Shown here: positions 7,735 to 17,127 of the stretch, in pieces
Numbering within the stretch: the stretch's first letter is position 1
How the letters are laid out: each line of letters opens with the position of its first letter
Assembly (NCBI GenBank): GCA_965279475.1
Contig: CBDIIA010000002.1
Coordinates: 1,550,001-1,614,000 of the forward strand
Length of the DNA: 64,000 nt
Reading direction: 5' to 3'
From: Pseudorhodoferax sp965279475
GTDB lineage: Bacteria; Pseudomonadota; Gammaproteobacteria; Burkholderiales; Burkholderiaceae_C
Notes under the pieces: model-generated
What the model saw: the letters and a program-made list of their open reading frames with translations, nothing else
Told to the model about the DNA's origin: nothing
Database searches by the model: none
Program-made: the position numbers and the translations under genes

Positions 7735-9561
7735 TCAGACCGGCCAGCCGGCCGGCACCCGCACCGGCATCGTCAACAGGATCTGCGCCATGCCCTTGCC
7801 CAGCGGATCGTTGCGCAGCGAGGCCATGCCGCCGCCGTCGAGCGCCTGTTCGCAGACGAAGTTCAGCGCGTGGATGCCGGGCACGTCGAAACGGGTCACG
7901 CGCCCGTGCACCAGGTGGGCCAGCCAGGCGGCCACGCGCGCGGGCGTCAGCTCGGCACGCAGCAGCGGCAGCCATTCCGGCCGGCGTGCGATGACGCCGA
8001 TGTTGGAGGTGTCGCCCTTGTCGCCGCTGCGGGCCCAGGCCAGGCGCAGCAACGGCACTTCGCACCACGGGCCGGTGGTGGTGCCGGGCACCGGCCCCGG
8101 CATTTCGGCTGGGCGTGCCGGGGGCGGTGCGGCGGTGGCGCCCACGGGCACGTCGACCTGCAGCACGGCATCGTCCAGGTGCACCACCGGCTGCAGCCTG
8201 GCCTTGTCGAGCAGGAACGCGAACTGCCGGATGCAGGGGGCCGGCCGCGGCCGGCCTTCGGCGCCGGTGGTCCCGGGCGACCATGAGGTTCCCGCCGGGG
8301 CGATCTCGCGTGCGAACAGTTCCAGTGCCGCCTTCTGCGGATGCATCACGGCCACGCGCAGCACGACCTCGCGTACCTCGGCGTGGCGGGCGTGCGGGCC
8401 GAAGTTGCCTGCCTCCGAGCCCAGCACCTCGATCGACGTGCGGCCGAGATCGGCCAGGCCGGCCTGCGCGCACAGCGCACGGGTGCGGGCGAGGATCGCC
8501 TCGCCGGTACGCCGGGCCTTGGCCGCCGCGTCGATGCCGACGATGGTGAGCTGCGCGGTGCAGCGCCAGCCGTCCATCCACGTCGCCGACACCTTGTACC
8601 CGCTGCCCGGAGGCAGGCCGCGCGCGCCGCGCACCGCCACCCGGTGCGCGCCGGCCTCGGCCAGCGTGACGGCGGTGAAGTCGCACACCACGTCGGGCAG
8701 CAGGTAGCGCGCCGGGTCGCCGATCTCGTAGAGCATCTGCTCGGCGACCACGGCCGGGCTGACCAGGCCGCCGGTGCCGGCGGGCTTGGTGACGACGAAG
8801 CTGCCGTCCGCCGCACATTCGACGATGGGGTAGCCGATCGTCGGCCAGTCGGGCACGGATTCCCAGTCGGTGAACAGGCCGCCGGTGGCCTGGCAACCGC
8901 ATTCGAGGATGTGGCCCGCCAGGCTACCCTGGGCCAGCCGGTCGTGGTCGTCCGTCGGCCAGTCGAACGCGTGCATCAGCGCGCCCAGCGTCACGGCACT
9001 GTCGACACAGCGGCCGGTGACGACGATCTGCGCGCCGGCGTCCAGCGCACGCCGGATCGGCAGCGCGCCCAGGTAGGCGTTGGCGGTGAGCAGCGCTTCG
9101 GGCAGCGCTTCGCCGTTGGGCCCGGCCACGCCGATGCCACGCACGTCCTCGCCGCGCAGCGCCGGCAGCAGCGGCATCACGTCGTCGCCCGTCACGACGG
9201 CGATGCGTACCTGCAGGCCCTGCTCGGCCGCCAGCGCGCGCAGCGCCTCGGCGCAAGCCTCGGGATGCACGCCGCCGGCGTTGCTGATGACACGGATGCC
9301 CTGGCGCAGCACGTCGGGCAGCACGGCTCGCATCGTCGTGACGAAGTCGGTCGCATAGCCGAGCGCGGGGTTGCGGCCGCGCGCGGCGGCCAGGATCGAC
9401 ATCGTCAACTCGGCCAGGTAGTCGAACACCAGGAAATCGAGGCCGCCGGCCGCCACCAGCTGGGTGGCGCCCACGCTGCTGTCGCCCCAGAAGCCGGACG
9501 CGCCGCCGATGCGCACCGTGTGGGGTGAGGAAAGGGGCACCGAGGTCGATGTCGTGTCCAT
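7735..9561 (-). CDS. AtuA-family (DUF1446) acyclic terpene utilisation protein
   Basis: The 608-aa protein matches the AtuA family: the N-terminal DUF1446 domain (about residues 15-470) shows GGASGFWGDS, YLAELTMSIL, SNAGGVHPEA and GRCVDSAVTLG. A C-terminal AtuA-like ferredoxin-fold domain (about 505-600) contains ARSGDKGDTSNIGVIAR. In Pseudomonas, AtuA is needed for citronellol/geraniol catabolism, but its reaction is undefined and the family is widespread beside acyl-CoA genes. Here no other terpene genes adjoin, apart from a CoA-transferase relic 5 kb away, so a role in terpene use is only family-based. Confidence 0.85.
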   Translation of the reverse strand: MDTTSTSVPLSSPHTVRIGGASGFWGDSSVGATQLVAAGGLDFLVFDYLAELTMSILAAARGRNPALGYATDFVTTMRAVLPDVLRQGIRVISNAGGVHPEACAEALRALAAEQGLQVRIAVVTGDDVMPLLPALRGEDVRGIGVAGPNGEALPEALLTANAYLGALPIRRALDAGAQIVVTGRCVDSAVTLGALMHAFDWPTDDHDRLAQGSLAGHILECGCQATGGLFTDWESVPDWPTIGYPIVECAADGSFVVTKPAGTGGLVSPAVVAEQMLYEIGDPARYLLPDVVCDFTAVTLAEAGAHRVAVRGARGLPPGSGYKVSATWMDGWRCTAQLTIVGIDAAAKARRTGEAILARTRALCAQAGLADLGRTSIEVLGSEAGNFGPHARHAEVREVVLRVAVMHPQKAALELFAREIAPAGTSWSPGTTGAEGRPRPAPCIRQFAFLLDKARLQPVVHLDDAVLQVDVPVGATAAPPPARPAEMPGPVPGTTTGPWCEVPLLRLAWARSGDKGDTSNIGVIARRPEWLPLLRAELTPARVAAWLAHLVHGRVTRFDVPGIHALNFVCEQALDGGGMASLRNDPLGKGMAQILLTMPVRVPAGWPV

Positions 9562-9720
9562 GTTGTCTCCATTCCCGCCGCCGGGTCTTGTGCCGCCAGG
9601 GCTTGGTGGATTCCTATAATCGCGGCGCCCGTCTCCCCCAGTGTCCTCGCTTCAGATCAGCTGCCGCCACATCTCAGCACATGCCGGACGGGTTCCGTTG
9701 CATTTTGCTTGGAGCTTGTC

Positions 9721-10206
9721 GTGGTCGCGCGTTATTACCGGGAATTGTTGAACTACTTCGCCCATCGGGTGAGCGACCGCGACGTGGCCGCCGACGTGGT
9801 GCAGGAGGCCTATCTGCGGGTACTGGCGCTGCAGAACGGCGGGGGCGCCGTGCGCGAGCCGCGTGCGCTGCTGTACCACGCGGGCCGCAGCATCCTGGCC
9901 ACGGCCGCCACCCGGCGTGCGGCCGAGCGCCGCATGCTCGACACATTGGCCCTGGTGCGCCGCGACAGTGCGCCCTCGGCCGAACGCGAAGCCATCGCGC
10001 GGCAACAACTTGACCGGTTCATGGCGCGTCTGGCGGCCATGCCGCGCAAGCGCCGCGAGGTGTTCATCCTCGTGCGCATCCATGGCTACAGCTACCGTGA
10101 AGCCGGTGTGCGCGTGGGCCTGAACGAAAGCGCCATCGAGCGCCACGTGATGCGCGGCATCTTCGATTGTGCGGCTTTCGCGCCTGCTCGCGCGGACGCC
10201 GACTGA
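9721..10206 (+). CDS. FecI-type ECF sigma factor
   Basis: The protein of about 161 aa has sigma region 2 (YYRELLNYFAHRVSDRDVAADVVQEAYLRV) and region 4 (MPRKRREVFILVRIHGYSYREA), typical of iron-starvation ECF sigma factors. It should direct RNA polymerase to the downstream TonB receptor gene when released by the FecR protein. I chose GTG at 9721 because GGAG lies 6 bases upstream; TTG at 9709 is an alternative. A TATAAT hexamer at 9615-9620 lies in the upstream gap, without a good -35. The FecR gene begins 7 bases after the stop, so the two are co-transcribed. Confidence 0.88.
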   Translation: MVARYYRELLNYFAHRVSDRDVAADVVQEAYLRVLALQNGGGAVREPRALLYHAGRSILATAATRRAAERRMLDTLALVRRDSAPSAEREAIARQQLDRFMARLAAMPRKRREVFILVRIHGYSYREAGVRVGLNESAIERHVMRGIFDCAAFAPARADAD

Positions 10207-10213
10207 GGTGACC

Positions 10214-11242
10214 ATGCCCCGAAGCACTCCCCTTGCGGCCCGTCGCGACGCCATGGCAACACCGCCGCGCGCATTGATCGAGCATGCCCTGCTGCTGATC
10301 GGCCGCACTCACAAAGCCGGATCCGACGTCGCGCAGGCAGCGCGCGAAGAGCTGGCCCACTGGCGCCAGGCCGACCCCGTGCATGCCGCGGCCGCCGAGA
10401 CCGCGCAGCATCTGTGGGATAGCACCGATGGCAGCGCGATGCGCAGCGATGTGCCGTTGCCACGCAGCCATGCCGAGACCCAGCGCACGCGCCGGCAAGC
10501 GGTGCGATTGCTGGGCGTGGGCGGGTTGGTGGCCGCGCTCGCGGGCGGCGGCCGCTGGTACCGGCAGCAGCCGCTCCACCAGTTGGAGATCGCCACCTCG
10601 CAGGGGCAGGTGCTGGCGCGCATTTTGCCGGACGGCACCCAGCTCGACCTGAATGCCCGGACCCGGGTGTCGATTGCCTATTTCCGCGACCGCCGCGAGC
10701 TGAAGCTCGGTGCGGGAGAGATTCGCTTGCAGGTGCGGCCGGATGCCGCCAGGCCGTTTGCCGTCACGACCGATGGGGGCAGCGTGCGCGTGCTCGGCAC
10801 CACTTTCAGCGTGATGGCGCGCGACGGCCGCATGCGCGTCGCCGTGGCCGAGGGCCGTGTCGCCGTCTGGCCCAGCCGGCAGGCCGGCGTGCCGATGGAG
10901 ATGTCGGGCCCACCCGGAGCGGTGCTGGGCGCGCGCGAAGCCATCCAGACCGATGCGCAGGGCATCGTCGAGCGCAGCGTCGTGCGGGCCGAGGACGTGG
11001 GCGCCTGGCGCCAGGGCTGGCTGGTGTTCGACAACCTGCCGCTGGCTGAAGCGGTGGAGCGCTGGAACGACTATCTCCGGACGCCGCTGCGCCTGGGAGC
11101 GAGTCCGGCGTTGCGCGCGCTGCGTCTGAGCGGTAGTTTTCCGTTGCACGATCCGAAGGCGTTTCTGAATAGCCTGCCCGACATGCTGCCGGTTCGGGTG
11201 CGGCGCGCCGATGGTGGGGAAGCCGTGATCGAACCGCGATAG
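10214..11242 (+). CDS. FecR-family anti-sigma/sigma regulator
   Basis: The 342-aa product has an N-terminal DUF4880 cytoplasmic segment (about 15-60), one membrane-spanning stretch (about 98-115), a FecR domain (about 120-230, with LPDGTQLDLNARTRVSI and VRVLGTTFSV) and a C-terminal STN-contacting part ending near LPVRVRR. FecR proteins pass the signal from an occupied TonB receptor to the sigma factor. The ATG at 10214 follows GAGGTG at a good distance. The order sigma, FecR, receptor is the classical one for cell-surface signalling. Confidence 0.9.
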   Translation: MPRSTPLAARRDAMATPPRALIEHALLLIGRTHKAGSDVAQAAREELAHWRQADPVHAAAAETAQHLWDSTDGSAMRSDVPLPRSHAETQRTRRQAVRLLGVGGLVAALAGGGRWYRQQPLHQLEIATSQGQVLARILPDGTQLDLNARTRVSIAYFRDRRELKLGAGEIRLQVRPDAARPFAVTTDGGSVRVLGTTFSVMARDGRMRVAVAEGRVAVWPSRQAGVPMEMSGPPGAVLGAREAIQTDAQGIVERSVVRAEDVGAWRQGWLVFDNLPLAEAVERWNDYLRTPLRLGASPALRALRLSGSFPLHDPKAFLNSLPDMLPVRVRRADGGEAVIEPR

Positions 11243-11260
11243 ACCGGCACACACCAACGT

Positions 11261-11306
11261 TACAAAAAAAGTTTGTCAGGTTTTCGGCGTCTCGCTGGTC
11301 TTCACG
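11261..11306 (+). promoter_or_regulatory. Possible ECF-sigma promoter of the TonB receptor
   Basis: The 91-base gap before the receptor gene contains an A7 run followed by GTTTGTCAGGTTTTCGGCGT and a CGTC-like element. This resembles the A/T-rich -35 and CGTC-type -10 of FecI-dependent receptor promoters. No convincing sigma-70 hexamers are present. The call rests on resemblance only. Confidence 0.35.
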
Positions 11307-11333
11307 GCGAACCAACCCAGAGGACGACCGACC

Positions 11334-13739
11334 ATGACCAGCCCTTTGCCCCGCGAGCGCCTGCCGCGGACCCTTTCTTTGTGCGCCGCCGCGCTGACCT
11401 GCGCTGCCGTGCTCGCGACGCCGGTAGACGCGATGGCCCAGACGCTGCCGGCCCTGAGCAGTGCGCCGCTGCAACTGGCGCTGCCCACCCAGCCATTGGC
11501 GCAGACCCTGAACGCGTTGTCGCGCCAGTCCGGCGTGGCCATCGGCGCCGATGGCACGCTGCTGTCGGGCAAGACGGCGCCCGCACTCCGGGGCGCTTTG
11601 ACGCTGCAGCAGGCGCTCGACAAGGTGCTCGACGGCAGCGGACTGATGGCCGTGCGCAGCGGACCGTCGACGCTGTCGATCCAGCGGCGGCCGGCTTCGA
11701 CCAGCGAAACCGCGCTGCAGCCTGTGACGGTGACGGCGGCCGCCGCCCGCGCCGGCAGGGCCGAGCGGGCCTACCGCGTCGAGACCACCAGCCTGGGCGC
11801 TCTCGGCGAAAAATCGCTGCGCGACACGCCTTTCAGCATCGACGTCATCAGCCGCGAATTGATGGACAACACGCAGGCGCATTCGCTGGTCGACGCGGTC
11901 AAGGGTGATGCCTCCATCGCAGTGGGCAGCAACTACACCAACGGCACCGGCGAGGTGCTGAAGATGCGCGGGCTGCTCCTGAGCTACCGCAACAACTACA
12001 AACTGGACGGGCAGGATCTGATCGGCTTTCTCGGCGCGCCGCAGATCCCGATCGAACATCTCGAAGGCATCGAGGTGCTGAAGGGTGCGGGCGGCTTTCT
12101 GTATGGCTTCGGCACGCCCGGCGGCATCGTCAACATGGTGACCAAACGGCCGACCGCCGCGCCCAGGCGCAGCATCACGACGCAGATCACCGACAGCGGC
12201 GCGTTGCTGGTGCACGGCGATATCGGCGGTCGCTTCGGGCAGGACGATCGGTTTGGCTACCGCGTCAATCTGGTCAACGAGCAGGGCGACACCTATGTCG
12301 ACGACGGCGGCAGGATCAAGCGCCGGTCGGCGTCGGTGGCGCTCGATTGGCGGCTGGCCAGCAACCTGGTGCTGAGCCTGGATGCGATGCACCAGGAGCG
12401 CAAGGTCGATGCTGTCTACTACCAACTCGTGCCGAACGCCAATGGTGCTGCCTCCAACTACACCATTGCCGCTGCGCCCGGCGCGGTGAACGGCAGCGTG
12501 CGCCTGGCTTCGCCCTTCACCTACAGCGAGACCCGCAGCACCACCTATGGCGCCACGCTGGCCTGGACCATCGCACCGGGCTGGGACGCCCGTGCCTCCT
12601 ACCGCCGTTGGGACCAGGACATGTTCAGCAACCACAGCTTCCTGTTCGCGAACGCGGCCGGCAACTACGCGGAGCAGCAGATCTCGCTGCCGTCCAGCGT
12701 CAATGCCGAACAGGGCCAGATGCTGGTCACGGGCGCGCTTTCCACCGGTGGCCTGCGGCATGACCTCACGTTCGGGCTGACCTACACCGATCTGCACGCG
12801 CAGGAGTCGAACGATTTCAAGTCGGCGGTGCTGGGCACCGGCAACCTGGCGCGGCCGGGCAACTTTGCCGACCCGGGGCTCACCACGACCTGGATCGGCG
12901 ATGGCTGGACCTTCCCCGAAAGGCAACGCAGTATCTTCGTGTCCGACACGCTGCACCTGGGCGAACGCTGGGACCTCATCGCCGGCGTGCGGCACAACAG
13001 CTTCACATCCAACGCGTACGACAAGAGTGCTGTCACGCCCACGGTGGCGGTGGTGTTCCGTCCGGTGCCCTGGTTGTCGACTTACGGCAGCTATGTCGAG
13101 GCCCTGGAGCAGGGGGCCGTGGCGCCGCGCGCCGCGCTCAATGCCAACGAGGTGTTTCCACCGCTCAAGAGCAAGCAGGTCGAGTTCGGCGTCAAGGCCG
13201 AAGGCGCCGACTGGACCGCCAACGCCGCACTGTTTCGCATGACGCAGGCGGCCACCTATTACACGGCGGCCGGTCTCTACACGCAGGACGGCGAGTCGCG
13301 TTACCAGGGCTTCGAGCTGTCGGCCAAGGCACGTCTGGCGCGGCAGTGGACGGTCCTGGCCAGTGCCGTCTTCCTGGACGCCGAGAGCACCAAGACATCG
13401 CTCGGTCAGTACGACGGCAAGCGCGTCGCCGGAGCTTCGCGCCAGCAGTACGCGGCCTACGCCGAATATGGCTTTGCCAGCCTGCCGGTGACGCTGAGCG
13501 CGGGGGCGCGCTATGTCAGCGCCCGACCACTGGATGTGGCCAACCAGTGGGAGCTGCCGGGCTATGCGCTGTTCGACCTGGGTGCGCGCTACGTGACCCG
13601 GATGGGTGCCACCAAGACCACCTGGCGCGTCAATGTCGACAACGTGGCCGACAAGGCGTACTGGATGATGGCCGGCTCGAACCGCCTGGTGCAGGGCGCG
13701 CCCCGCACCTTGAAGCTCAGCGCGCAGTTCGAGTTCTGA
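11334..13739 (+). CDS. TonB-dependent siderophore receptor with STN signalling domain
   Basis: The 801-aa outer-membrane protein has a signal peptide ending near residue 36 and an STN domain (about 44-97), which marks receptors that also signal to FecR. The plug domain (about 150-265, with VLKGAGGFLYGFGTPGG and NMVTKRP) and the beta-barrel follow, ending in a C-terminal aromatic residue (AQFEF). The family imports ferric siderophores using TonB energy. Which siderophore is carried cannot be read from the sequence. The receptor follows fecI- and fecR-like genes and precedes a PepSY protein that probably reduces or handles the imported ferric ligand. Confidence 0.93.
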   Translation: MTSPLPRERLPRTLSLCAAALTCAAVLATPVDAMAQTLPALSSAPLQLALPTQPLAQTLNALSRQSGVAIGADGTLLSGKTAPALRGALTLQQALDKVLDGSGLMAVRSGPSTLSIQRRPASTSETALQPVTVTAAAARAGRAERAYRVETTSLGALGEKSLRDTPFSIDVISRELMDNTQAHSLVDAVKGDASIAVGSNYTNGTGEVLKMRGLLLSYRNNYKLDGQDLIGFLGAPQIPIEHLEGIEVLKGAGGFLYGFGTPGGIVNMVTKRPTAAPRRSITTQITDSGALLVHGDIGGRFGQDDRFGYRVNLVNEQGDTYVDDGGRIKRRSASVALDWRLASNLVLSLDAMHQERKVDAVYYQLVPNANGAASNYTIAAAPGAVNGSVRLASPFTYSETRSTTYGATLAWTIAPGWDARASYRRWDQDMFSNHSFLFANAAGNYAEQQISLPSSVNAEQGQMLVTGALSTGGLRHDLTFGLTYTDLHAQESNDFKSAVLGTGNLARPGNFADPGLTTTWIGDGWTFPERQRSIFVSDTLHLGERWDLIAGVRHNSFTSNAYDKSAVTPTVAVVFRPVPWLSTYGSYVEALEQGAVAPRAALNANEVFPPLKSKQVEFGVKAEGADWTANAALFRMTQAATYYTAAGLYTQDGESRYQGFELSAKARLARQWTVLASAVFLDAESTKTSLGQYDGKRVAGASRQQYAAYAEYGFASLPVTLSAGARYVSARPLDVANQWELPGYALFDLGARYVTRMGATKTTWRVNVDNVADKAYWMMAGSNRLVQGAPRTLKLSAQFEF

Positions 13740-13746
13740 CGCCGGC

Positions 13747-14982
13747 GTGTCGGGCAGCATGCGCCGCGGTCTGCTGATCGCGCACCGCTGTGTCGGTCTG
13801 GTGCTGGCAGGCTTTCTGCTGGTCGCCGGCCTGACCGGCGCCATGCTGGCGTGGAACGACGAACTGGAGGCCCTGATCAGCCCCCAGCTCTTTCTGGCCC
13901 GGCCCGGCCCCGGCGCCGATGTCCGGTCCGCGGCCATCGATCCGCTGCTGCTGCGCGAGCGCGTGTTGCAGCACCACCCGCATGCGCAGGCGGCGTTTCA
14001 GCCGTTGCGTGCAGACCCGGGGCGCACCCTGATGTTCTTTCTGACGCCGCGCGTGGACCCCGCGACCGGCCGGCCCTTCGCGCTGGCCAGCAACCATGTG
14101 TTTGCGAATCCGTACACAGGGCTGGTTCAGGGCGAGCGCAACGCCAACGATCTGTGGCAAGGCGCCACGTCGCTGATGCCCTTCGTCTACCGGCTGCACC
14201 ACACACTGGAACTGGGCCGCGTCGGTTCTCTTGCCTTCGGCATCGTCGCGGTGTTGTGGACGCTGGACTGTTTCGTCGGCATCCTCCTCACCCTGCCGGC
14301 GCGCGGCGCGAGGCCGTCGGGCCGCGCCCGGCGTCCCTGGCTGTCGCGCTGGTGGCCTTCCTGGACGGTGCGTTGGCAGGGCGGGGCGTACAAGCTGAAT
14401 TTCGATCTGCACCGTGCCGGCGGCCTGTGGACCTGGGTGATGCTGCTGGTGCTGGCCTGGAGCAGCGTGGCGCTCAGCATGCCGGCGGTCTACGATCCCG
14501 TGATGCGTGCCGTGTTCGCTTACCAGCCGGGCGAACACGCGCTGCCTCGACTGGCGCATCCGAGGCCGGATCCGGCCATGGGGTGGGTGGAAGCCCGCGC
14601 AACCGGTCGCGCGCTCATGGCGCAGCAGGCTGCCCGGCACGGCCTGCATGTCCTGCGCGAGGAATGGATGTTCCACGATGCAGCCAGGGGCGTCTACCGC
14701 TATGCCGTCACCAGTGACCGGGACATCGGCTTGCGCTACACGCGCACGCTGGTGCTGTTCGATGCCGACACCGGTGCACTCAAGGGGCTGTGGCTGCCCA
14801 CCGGCGCGGCCGCAGGCGACACGGTGTCCACTTGGTTGACGCGCATGCACATGGCGGCGTTCGGTGGTCTGCCGTTCAAGGTATTGCTGAGCCTGCTGGG
14901 GCTGGCCGTCGCCGGTCTCTCCGCCACCGGCCTGTGGATCTGGTGGCGCAAGCGCAAGGCGCTGCGCGCAGCCGGACCCTGA
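13747..14982 (+). CDS. PepSY-associated TM helix protein (putative ferric-siderophore reductase)
   Basis: The product of about 411 aa has four membrane segments in the usual PepSY_TM layout: one near the N terminus (HRCVGLVLAGFLLVAGLTGA), two in the middle (about 160-185 and 225-245) and one at the C terminus (about 380-400). Conserved His residues lie at HR and LHH. These inner-membrane proteins commonly accompany siderophore receptors and are thought to reduce ferric siderophores in the periplasm. The gene begins 7 bases after the receptor. GTG at 13747 is used here; ATG at 13759 is an equally plausible start, and neither has a clear ribosome binding site. Confidence 0.85.
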   Translation: MSGSMRRGLLIAHRCVGLVLAGFLLVAGLTGAMLAWNDELEALISPQLFLARPGPGADVRSAAIDPLLLRERVLQHHPHAQAAFQPLRADPGRTLMFFLTPRVDPATGRPFALASNHVFANPYTGLVQGERNANDLWQGATSLMPFVYRLHHTLELGRVGSLAFGIVAVLWTLDCFVGILLTLPARGARPSGRARRPWLSRWWPSWTVRWQGGAYKLNFDLHRAGGLWTWVMLLVLAWSSVALSMPAVYDPVMRAVFAYQPGEHALPRLAHPRPDPAMGWVEARATGRALMAQQAARHGLHVLREEWMFHDAARGVYRYAVTSDRDIGLRYTRTLVLFDADTGALKGLWLPTGAAAGDTVSTWLTRMHMAAFGGLPFKVLLSLLGLAVAGLSATGLWIWWRKRKALRAAGP

Positions 14983-14990
14983 ACCGAGCG

Positions 14991-15082
14991 CTGCAGGCCG
15001 GCGCCGCCGACACATGGTTGCGTCCTACGGAGCAGGCCGGCCGGCCTTGGTACGATGGGTGTTTTCACACACCGGCCTGCAG
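14991..15082. repeat. 11-bp inverted repeat in the gap before the Mla operon
   Basis: CTGCAGGCCGG at 14991-15001 is repeated in perfect inversion at 15072-15082, and a third partial copy (GCAGGCCGG) lies at 15032-15040. The elements fill the gap between the PepSY gene and the STAS-permease gene and could form alternative stem-loops in a transcript. No T-tract follows, so this is not a standard terminator. Confidence 0.5.
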
Positions 15083-15100
15083 TCCACCACCTGACACTCC

Positions 15101-16234
15101 ATGGAGGCATCCACGCCGCAGCACAGCCCCAAGATCACGCAGCAGGACCAGTCCGGTACCTCGACGGTGGTGCTGTCCGGCCATTGGTCTGCCGCCGAAC
15201 TCGCCAAGGGTTCCCTCTGGCGCACGCTGCAGCAGCGCCTGAAGGCCTTGCCGGCGGCCGGCAACGGCTGGGATCTGGAAGGCGTCGAGCGGCTCGACCA
15301 CCTGGGCGCGCAGCTGCTGTGGAACCACTGGGGCCGGCAATGGCCCGCGCAGCTGAAGCTGCTGCCCGAGCAGCGCAGCATGCTCGAGCGCGTGGCCAAG
15401 TTCACCACCACGCCGCAGCCTGCGCCGCCGGCCACCTTCATGCAGCATGTGGACGCGCTCGGCGTCTGGGTGCTGCAGGGCCTGTCGCAGGCCAAGACGC
15501 TGGTGCGGCTGATCGGGCAGTTGACGATCGATCTGGTGCACCTGGCGCTGCGGCCCCAACGCGCGCCCTGGCGCGACATCTCGGGCCACCTGTACCAGAT
15601 GGGCGCGATGGCGCTGCCGATCACCACGCTGGTCGGCTCGCTGATCGGCGTGGTGCTGGCCTACCTGACGGCGCTGCAGCTGCGGCAGTTCGGTGCCGAG
15701 GCCTTCATCGTCAACATCCTCGGGCTGTCGCTGGTGCGCGAGCTCGGGCCCTTGCTGGCCGCGATCCTGGTGGCCGGCCGTTCCGGTTCGGCGATCACCG
15801 CGCAGATCGGCGTGATGCGGGTGACCGAAGAGCTCGACGCGATGCGCGTGATGGGCATCCAGCACGGCTTCCGGCTGGTGATGCCCCGCGCCATCGCGCT
15901 GGCGATCGCGATGCCGCTGATCGGGCTGTGGACCACGATCGCCGGGCTGGCCGGCGGCATGCTCGCGGCCGACCTGGCGCTCGGCATCACGCCGGCGTTC
16001 TTCCTGCGCGCGCTGCCCGATGCGGTGGGCGGCGCCAACCTGGCGCTGGGCGTCGGCAAGTGCGCGGTGTTCGGCATCATGATCGCGTTGATCGGCTGCC
16101 ACTTCGGCCTGCGCGTGAAGCCGAACACCGAGAGCCTGGGGCGCGGCACGACCTCGTCCGTCGTGACGGCGATCACGGTGGTGATCGTGGTCGACGCCTT
16201 GTTCGCGATCGCGTTCCGGAACGTCGGTGTATGA
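15101..16234 (+). CDS. MlaE-type ABC permease with N-terminal STAS-like domain
   Basis: The 377-aa product combines an N-terminal STAS-like domain (about residues 15-100) with a canonical MlaE permease domain (about 125-375). Motifs include RELGPLLAAILVAGRSGSAI and VTEELDAMRVMGI, which are diagnostic for the family. The permease forms the inner-membrane channel of a phospholipid transporter with the ATPase and MlaD-type proteins encoded next. In the classical Mla system STAS is a separate small protein (MlaB); here the fold is fused to the permease, as in many Burkholderiales homologues. The ATPase gene starts 10 bases downstream. Confidence 0.92.
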   Translation: MEASTPQHSPKITQQDQSGTSTVVLSGHWSAAELAKGSLWRTLQQRLKALPAAGNGWDLEGVERLDHLGAQLLWNHWGRQWPAQLKLLPEQRSMLERVAKFTTTPQPAPPATFMQHVDALGVWVLQGLSQAKTLVRLIGQLTIDLVHLALRPQRAPWRDISGHLYQMGAMALPITTLVGSLIGVVLAYLTALQLRQFGAEAFIVNILGLSLVRELGPLLAAILVAGRSGSAITAQIGVMRVTEELDAMRVMGIQHGFRLVMPRAIALAIAMPLIGLWTTIAGLAGGMLAADLALGITPAFFLRALPDAVGGANLALGVGKCAVFGIMIALIGCHFGLRVKPNTESLGRGTTSSVVTAITVVIVVDALFAIAFRNVGV

Positions 16235-16244
16235 GGGCCACGGC

Positions 16245-17126
16245 ATGAGCACGACCGCTGCAGCACCCGCACCGGCGTCAGACGAGGATCCTGTCGTCTC
16301 GGTCCGCGGGCTGTGGACGGCGTTCGGCTCGGGCCGCAACGAGGTGGTGATCCACAAGGATCTGGATCTGTCGATCGCGCGCGGCGAGGTGGTGTCGCTG
16401 GTCGGCGGTTCGGGCACGGGCAAGACGGTGCTGCTGCGGCAGATGCTGGGCCTGGAGCGGCCGGCGCGCGGCGAGGTCACGGTGCTCGGGCAGCCGGCGT
16501 CGCAGCTCGGCCGCGAAGGTGCGGCCAGCCGCGTCGGCATGCTGTTCCAGCAGGGCGCGCTGTTCTCGGCGTTCAGCGTGCTCGACAACATCGCGTTCGC
16601 GCTGCGCGAGCTGAAGATCCTGCCGGCCGACCTGGTGCGCGACGTGGCGCTGGTCAAGCTGCAGATGGTCGGCCTCGGGCCCGAGCACGCGAACAAGATG
16701 CCGGCCGACCTGTCGGGCGGCATGATCAAGCGGGTGGCGCTGGCGCGCGCGCTGGTGATGGACCCGCCGCTGCTGCTGCTCGACGAGCCCACCGCCGGCC
16801 TCGATCCGCACGGCTCCGACGAGTTCTGCGACCTGCTGCGCTCGCTGCACCAGGAGCTGGGCCTGACCGTGGTCATGGTCACGCACGATCTCGACACGCT
16901 GTTCGCGCTGAGCACCCGCGTCGTGGTGCTGGCCGACAAGCACGTGATCGTCAGCGGCCCGCCGTCGGAGGTGGTCGCGTTCGACCATCCGTTCATCAAG
17001 ACCTTCTTCATGGGGGACCGCGGCCGGCGCGCGATGACGCCGATCGAAGACACGGTGCCCGATCCCGATGCATTGAATCCCGACCTGTCCGCGCCAGCCG
17101 GTGCGGCGCCCGTCAAGGAGAGTTGA
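16245..17126 (+). CDS. MlaF-type ABC transporter ATP-binding protein
   Basis: The 293-aa ATPase has Walker A GGSGTGKT (54-61), a Q-loop FQQGALF, signature LSGGM, Walker B LLLLDEPTAGLD and a switch histidine in VTHD. The LSGGMIKRVALARAL wording and the Q-loop sequence match MlaF/Ttg2A proteins that power lipid transport. I chose the ATG at 16245 because homologues begin near there; the frame is open 18 bases further upstream. It lies between its permease and MlaD partners in a tight operon. Confidence 0.93.
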   Translation: MSTTAAAPAPASDEDPVVSVRGLWTAFGSGRNEVVIHKDLDLSIARGEVVSLVGGSGTGKTVLLRQMLGLERPARGEVTVLGQPASQLGREGAASRVGMLFQQGALFSAFSVLDNIAFALRELKILPADLVRDVALVKLQMVGLGPEHANKMPADLSGGMIKRVALARALVMDPPLLLLDEPTAGLDPHGSDEFCDLLRSLHQELGLTVVMVTHDLDTLFALSTRVVVLADKHVIVSGPPSEVVAFDHPFIKTFFMGDRGRRAMTPIEDTVPDPDALNPDLSAPAGAAPVKES

Positions 17127-17127
17127 C

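Noticed and set aside
10806..13937. Open frame of over 1000 codons on the minus strand opposite the TonB receptor
   Set aside because: Shadow frame of the receptor and fecR genes; no family resemblance and no ribosome binding site.
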